From Candidatus Sumerlaeota bacterium (GTDB lineage: Bacteria > Sumerlaeota > Sumerlaeia > UBA8349): a DNA stretch of 11,352 nucleotides. Positions 8,235-11,352 of the stretch are shown piece by piece. Under the pieces are notes generated by a model. That model made no database searches and was not told the DNA's origin. It saw only the letters and a list, made by a program, of their open reading frames with translations. Position numbers and translations under genes: made by a program. The stretch lies in NCBI GenBank assembly GCA_003501375.1, contig DNPO01000327.1, positions 1,206 through 12,557 of the forward strand, read 5' to 3'. Position 1 is the first letter of the stretch. Each line of letters opens with the position of its first letter.

Positions 8235-9713
8235 CTACTGTTTTCCAAAGGGAATATCGCCCTGACTGAATAGACCACTCTTTACATCGTAGATGACATT
8301 GACCGGTCCGGTTTTCTTGTCAGGCCCCACGCTGAAAAAATTGTATCCCTTGCCGTCGGCCGTCACAAAATAAGCAAAGGGTGCTCCACAGAAAGGGTCC
8401 AAAGGTACGGCTTCAAAATACGTCGGAACCAATTCGCTCAATTGTCCCGGATACCGCCTCTTATCCAAGCGCGATAATTCCAGCGCAATCTGTAATTGCG
8501 CTCCGAAAACTTTTGTTTGTCGGATGGTATGCCGCACGCCGGGGTCCATATAGTTTGACTGGCCCGTTTGAGCAATGAGGTGCAGACTGGCAAACAACCG
8601 CTGGATGTCCTGGTTCTCCCGATTAAAATCACGTTTCCAGAAAGGCGTGTCCGCCAGTTCCATATTGAATTTGACCATCTCATCATACTTAGCAGTTACT
8701 TTATCCAAGTCTTTACCCATCCCCTGCAGGATGGGTAAAGGAATAGATTGAATCATATTTTGACCAGCAGTACCATACACCTCCTTCAATGTTTCCTTAA
8801 GGACATCGTCAGGGTTTTTCCCCACTTTCTGAGCGATTTCCAACCCCTGTTTTAATTTCACGGCAACTGCCCGAAAATTGGCACTTTCACACGCGGCTTC
8901 CCCTTCGATCACACCCCGCAGCGAAACGGTTGTCTTTTGAATTTGTTTCAACCGCGTAGCGGCCTTCTCCAAATCCGGTCGCGCCAGATGCCCTCCGGTC
9001 ACTAAATCACCCATCGGTTTCAGCGTTGCGTTTTGCGCTGCAATTGAAATCAAATTGCCAATCAGGGTTTGATCTGCACCACCACAGTCCCGTCCCAGCG
9101 TCAGTGCGGTAAGATAATTGTCCAATGCCTTGGAATACTGCCCCTGATTTTCGAAATATCGCCCCTCAACACAAAGTAGGCGTGCCAATGGAAAAAATAT
9201 CCCTTGGAAATCTGGCATCAGTTTATATTTTTCCTGATCAAATCCGATCCCCTTGGCATAGTCCAGCGCCGCACCCTTGCGCACCTCTCCCAAAGCGATT
9301 TGACAACTTTCCAATATCGGCAACAACTTGGCAGATTGCGGATTCCACCCCTGTTCCAAGGTAGTCTTCATCGCTTGATCGTCCAGAGTCACTTTGACCG
9401 GAAGTGCCCACCCTGCGACCACATAATGAATCAGTGCATTATCGCGCCCTTCCTTGTCACGCAATTTCAGTAATTCCGCAAGATAGGGTTTTGAACTTTC
9501 TTTGTTTGGATTATCTGAAACTGCCGCCAGGTCCGCCTGAGTAATACGGTCTGGCAAAGCGACAGATTTTCCCGAAACCCCCACAACGGAGGTAGACGTC
9601 CCCAACTGTTGCGCCCACGCAGAGCGGAATAGACTTGAACCTCCCAGCAGAAGCGCTCCTGATAAAACGATGACGGATAAATTCCTCCGAAATATCACAA
9701 GATTCGATTGCAT
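8235..9713 (-). CDS. Exported paralogue D: helical/TPR-like protein with pseudopilin-like C-terminus, unknown function
   Basis: Unknown function; 492 aa from the ATG at 9713. An upstream frame adds 16 residues (from 9761), but AAGGAG at 9724-9729 is 10 nt from this ATG and only about 2 nt from the MVPM start, so 9713 is chosen. The signal peptide is unlike those of A and B: an FRRNL basic start, a hydrophobic run, then SAWA|QQ. It has weak resemblance to a Tat signal but lacks a clear S/T-R-R-x-F-x-K. Shared blocks are LPDRI (53-57), LRDKEGRDNALIHY (84-97), LCVEGRYFE (180-188), the TPR-like YSKALDNYLTAL, GGHLARPDLEK (240-250), TPFWKRDF (356-363) and the C-terminal module with RYPGQL, LDPFCGAPF (438-446) and TADGK.Y...SVGPDK. 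It is the first gene of the operon, 50 nt before gene C and divergent from aroC. Confidence 0.85.
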   Translation of the reverse strand: MQSNLVIFRRNLSVIVLSGALLLGGSSLFRSAWAQQLGTSTSVVGVSGKSVALPDRITQADLAAVSDNPNKESSKPYLAELLKLRDKEGRDNALIHYVVAGWALPVKVTLDDQAMKTTLEQGWNPQSAKLLPILESCQIALGEVRKGAALDYAKGIGFDQEKYKLMPDFQGIFFPLARLLCVEGRYFENQGQYSKALDNYLTALTLGRDCGGADQTLIGNLISIAAQNATLKPMGDLVTGGHLARPDLEKAATRLKQIQKTTVSLRGVIEGEAACESANFRAVAVKLKQGLEIAQKVGKNPDDVLKETLKEVYGTAGQNMIQSIPLPILQGMGKDLDKVTAKYDEMVKFNMELADTPFWKRDFNRENQDIQRLFASLHLIAQTGQSNYMDPGVRHTIRQTKVFGAQLQIALELSRLDKRRYPGQLSELVPTYFEAVPLDPFCGAPFAYFVTADGKGYNFFSVGPDKKTGPVNVIYDVKSGLFSQGDIPFGKQ

Positions 9714-9723
9714 TGGCACCATT

Positions 9724-9729
9724 CTCCTT
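9724..9729 (-). promoter_or_regulatory. Ribosome binding site that fixes the gene D start
   Basis: On the minus strand this reads AAGGAG, with a 10-nt spacer to the ATG at 9713. The ATG three codons earlier is too close to use it, and the frame from 9761 lies upstream of it. Confidence 0.65.
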
Positions 9730-9750
9730 TTTTTCTTTGCACCACACTGC

Positions 9751-9770
9751 GACAATTTCACAAAATTGAC
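9751..9770. promoter_or_regulatory. Imperfect palindrome inside the operon promoter, possible operator
   Basis: GACAATTTCACAAAATTGAC has 8-bp arms with one mismatch around a CACA centre. It covers the candidate -10 and most of the spacer of the minus-strand promoter. A second repeat, TTGAC-N5-GTCAA (9766-9780), is perfect and overlaps it across the -35. A DNA-binding regulator could act here, but short A+T-rich palindromes also arise by chance. Confidence 0.3.
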
Positions 9771-9780
9771 TGCTTGTCAA
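9752..9780 (-). promoter_or_regulatory. Candidate promoter of the D-C-B-A operon
   Basis: On the minus strand a perfect TTGACA (9780-9775) is followed after 17 nt by AATTGT (9757-9752), a weak -10 matching 3 of 6 consensus bases. Transcription would start near 9745, leaving a leader of about 30 nt before gene D. The same 17-nt spacing appears in the two plus-strand promoter candidates of this window. Confidence 0.4.
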
Positions 9781-9834
9781 GCCATCAGTGCGAGAGCGCT
9801 GAAATGCTCCAGTATCTCCAAAGTAAACACCTCC

Positions 9835-9863
9835 TTGACTTCGCACGCGGGAATCTTTATGGT
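9835..9863 (+). promoter_or_regulatory. Candidate aroC promoter
   Basis: TTGACT (9835-9840), a 17-nt spacer and TATGGT (9858-9863) match the sigma-70 type at 5/6 and 4/6. The expected start near 9870 would give a leader of about 60 nt before the aroC ATG at 9933. It faces away from the operon promoter, with about 54 bp between the two -35 boxes. Confidence 0.5.
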
Positions 9864-9921
9864 ACTTTTCACCTTGCAACTGAAATGCGGAACGCAGGGT
9901 GTCATCTTGGAAAACGAATGC

Positions 9922-9926
9922 GGGAG
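9922..9926 (+). promoter_or_regulatory. Ribosome binding site that fixes the aroC start
   Basis: GGGAG with a 6-nt spacer points to the ATG at 9933. It lies downstream of the alternative in-frame ATG at 9918, which would add only MRECV and fits the family N-terminus worse. Confidence 0.6.
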
Positions 9927-9932
9927 TGCGTC

Positions 9933-10997
9933 ATGAGCGGTAGTGTGTGGGGAGAATTGTTCCGAATCAGCACGTTTGGCGAATCGCACGGCAAGGCCGT
10001 GGGCGTTGTTGTCGAAGGTGTTTCGCCCAACCTTCCACTTTGCGAAGAGGACGTGCAAAAAGAACTAGACCGGCGAAAACCCGGACAGAGCGATTTGACC
10101 ACGCCGCGTCAGGAATCGGACACGGTACATATTTTGTCGGGAGTATTTGAGGGCAAGGCCACCGGTGCGCCAATAGCCATGCTGGTATGGAATGCCGACC
10201 AGCGACCTGCGGCATACGATACGATCAAAGACCTTTTTCGCCCTGGACATGCAGATTTTACCTTCTTAAAAAAATACGGAATTCGTGATCATCGCGGATC
10301 GGGACGCTCTTCAGGACGTGAGACGGCTGCACGTGTAGCGGCGGGTGCCATTGCTAAAAAAATGCTGACGGAGCAGGGTGTGGCGATTCATGCGGGAACC
10401 ATTCAGGTCGGTTCTATCCGTACGGACAAGCGCGATTGGGATGTGGTGGAAAAAAATCCGGTGCGATGCCCTGATGCGGAAGTAGCGGAAAAAATGGCAG
10501 ACTTGATCCGCCAAATGGCGTCGGAAAAGGATTCTGTTGGCGGGATTATTGAGTGTCGGATTCAGGGCGTTCCGGTAGGATTGGGCGAGCCGGTATTCGA
10601 TAAACTCGACGCTGATCTGGCAAAGGCTATGCTATCACTGGGCGCGGTGAAGGGTATTGAATTTGGCGCGGGATTTAGCGCGGTGGCAATGCGTGGATCG
10701 CAACACAACGACGCGATAACACCGAACGGTTTTGTTACAAACAACGCAGGCGGTATTGTTGGCGGCATCTCCAACGGGGACGAAATTATTTTCCGCATTG
10801 CGGTAAAACCCACGTCTTCCATTGCCACACCGCAGCAATCGATTGACGTACAAGGGCAACCTGCAACCGTTGTTACAGAAGGGCGGCACGACCCGTGCAT
10901 TTGCCCACGAATTATTCCGGTGGTGGAGGCGATGGCGGCTTTGACGTTGGTGGACCATTGGAAACGCCAGATGTCAATCGGGCTGGGTGCATTTTAA
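9933..10997 (+). CDS. aroC: Chorismate synthase
   Basis: This 354-aa protein makes chorismate from 5-enolpyruvylshikimate-3-phosphate, the last step of the shikimate pathway, in the cytoplasm with reduced FMN. The open frame extends back to 9708, but the ATG at 9933 has GGGAG 6 nt upstream and gives the usual N-terminus (SGSVWGELFRISTFGESHG). All three family signatures are present: GESHGKAVG at 16-24, GSGRSSGRETAARVAAG at 122-138 and GRHDPCICPRIIPVVEAM at 317-334. The two catalytic histidines are H19 and H106 (RPGHAD). Length is normal for the family and no key residue is missing. It is divergent from the exported-protein operon and is followed after 71 nt by a tRNA gene with its own promoter candidate. 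No terminator is visible between them, so the terminator after the tRNA may also end read-through from aroC. Confidence 0.97.
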   Translation: MSGSVWGELFRISTFGESHGKAVGVVVEGVSPNLPLCEEDVQKELDRRKPGQSDLTTPRQESDTVHILSGVFEGKATGAPIAMLVWNADQRPAAYDTIKDLFRPGHADFTFLKKYGIRDHRGSGRSSGRETAARVAAGAIAKKMLTEQGVAIHAGTIQVGSIRTDKRDWDVVEKNPVRCPDAEVAEKMADLIRQMASEKDSVGGIIECRIQGVPVGLGEPVFDKLDADLAKAMLSLGAVKGIEFGAGFSAVAMRGSQHNDAITPNGFVTNNAGGIVGGISNGDEIIFRIAVKPTSSIATPQQSIDVQGQPATVVTEGRHDPCICPRIIPVVEAMAALTLVDHWKRQMSIGLGAF

Positions 10998-11020
10998 GTT
11001 AACAGATGCGCAAGTTTAAA

Positions 11021-11049
11021 TTGACATTCGCGTCGCAGACAGATATCCT
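11021..11049 (+). promoter_or_regulatory. Candidate tRNA-Val promoter
   Basis: TTGACA (11021-11026), a 17-nt spacer and TATCCT (11044-11049) are followed by a G+C-rich discriminator (gccc). The predicted start near 11056 is about 13 nt before the mature tRNA. A strong -35 with a G+C-rich discriminator is common at stable-RNA promoters under stringent control. Confidence 0.6.
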
Positions 11050-11068
11050 GCCCTTCGCTTTCGTTTGT

Positions 11069-11144
11069 GGGTGGGTAGCTCAGTTGGAAGAGCGCTGCCC
11101 TTACAAGGCAGTGGTCGCAGGTTCGAGCCCTGTCCCACCCACCA
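11069..11144 (+). tRNA. tRNA-Val, anticodon TAC, CCA encoded
   Basis: This is a 76-nt cloverleaf. The acceptor stem is GGGTGGG (11069-11075) with CCCACCC (11134-11140). The D stem is GCTC/GAGC. The anticodon arm is CTGCC-CTTACAA-GGCAG, giving anticodon TAC, which reads GTA and other valine codons when U34 is modified. The variable loop is TGGTC. The T arm is GCAGG-TTCGAGC-CCTGT with one G-T pair. The discriminator is A, and CCA is encoded at 11142-11144. It closely resembles E. coli tRNA-Val(UAC), and all stems pair. It is the only tRNA in view. Confidence 0.97.
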
Positions 11145-11161
11145 TTGAAAGTAAACGACTT

Positions 11162-11188
11162 AAACCGCCTCAATCGAGGCGGTTTTTT
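11162..11188 (+). terminator. Intrinsic terminator after tRNA-Val
   Basis: AAACCGCCTC (11162-11171), loop AATC and GAGGCGGTTT (11176-11185) form a perfect 10-bp stem that runs into a T tract to 11188. It lies 17 nt after the tRNA CCA and should end the tRNA transcript and any read-through from aroC. Confidence 0.92.
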
Positions 11189-11304
11189 CGTTGTTGCCCC
11201 CATCCCCTCCACAACTTCAGGGGCAGGCTTAAGGAATTGCGCCCGATCTAAAATCAGGGCAATGGCAGAACAACTGCGGCGTCTCAATATAAAAATTATC
11301 TCAC

Positions 11305-11340
11305 AGCAACGAATAACCCCACGGGAACCGTTGCTTTTAT
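11305..11340 (+). terminator. Possible second hairpin with T-rich tail
   Basis: AGCAACG (11305-11311) can pair with CGTTGCT (11329-11335), with a 17-nt loop that may partly close through CCC/GGG, followed by TTTTATTTT. The long loop makes it a weak terminator candidate. The stretch 11189-11352 otherwise shows no gene on either strand. Confidence 0.3.
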
Positions 11341-11352
11341 TTTCCTTGCAGG

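Noticed and set aside
229..11144. Functional link between the U32 protein and tRNA-Val(TAC), since TrhP-type U32 proteins hydroxylate U34 of such tRNAs
   Set aside because: Length and the C-terminal cysteine module favour the RlhA (rRNA) type, and the two genes lie 9 kb apart; the pairing looks coincidental.
11241..11260. Hairpin GCCCGAT / ATCAGGGC
   Set aside because: It has a bulge, a short loop and no T tract or neighbouring gene; too weak to call.
10994..11287. 97-aa minus-strand frame containing GGWDRARTCDHC...LSYPP
   Set aside because: It is antisense to the tRNA-Val and its terminator; this peptide string is a well-known spurious translation of tRNA genes.
1..11352. CRISPR array, insertion sequence or phage genes
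   Set aside because: No regularly spaced direct repeats, transposase motifs, terminal inverted repeats or phage-type genes are seen.

Overview
The window looks like bacterial chromosome. It has two housekeeping genes (a U32-family RNA-modification-type protein and chorismate synthase) and a tRNA-Val. Between them lies a four-gene, minus-strand block of exported proteins that I cannot assign to a known pathway. The lineage is uncertain. The exported proteins carry a C-terminal 'RYP..L..L.P.YF..LP.DPFSG..F.Y....DGK.Y.L.S.GPD' pattern that I associate with secreted proteins of Planctomycetota, Verrucomicrobiota and Lentisphaerota. All four have Sec-type signal peptides ending in A-x-A|Q or T-x-A|Q. 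A PVC-group Gram-negative bacterium is therefore my best guess, not a demonstrated one.

Layout. At 4-195 (+) there is a small, A+T-rich reading frame of unknown function that may continue off the left edge. At 229-2064 (+) is a 611-aa U32 protein with the family signature, a CX6CX15CX3C cysteine set and a second four-cysteine C-terminal module, most like RlhA-type 23S rRNA hydroxylases. At 2133-9713 (-) are four genes in a probable operon, transcribed right to left. Gene D (8235-9713) comes first, then C (5080-8184), B (3620-5056) and A (2133-3572), with gaps of 50, 23 and 47 nt. A, B and D are paralogues of 478-492 aa. C is a 1034-aa secreted protein with a LolA/LppX-like N-terminal domain followed by about eight carboxypeptidase-regulatory/transthyretin-like beta domains.

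The 219-bp divergent intergenic region 9714-9932 holds a candidate promoter for each direction and two inverted repeats on the operon side. aroC (9933-10997, +) follows. Next come a well-formed tRNA-Val(TAC) at 11069-11144 with its own TTGACA-N17-TATCCT promoter and a strong intrinsic terminator. The last ~160 bp have no gene, only a possible second hairpin.

The most interesting part is the D-C-B-A block. Three diverged copies of one exported helical/TPR-like protein with a pseudopilin-like C-terminal module surround a long disulfide-rich beta-domain protein. They may act together at the cell envelope, but this is inferred from linkage and shared export only.
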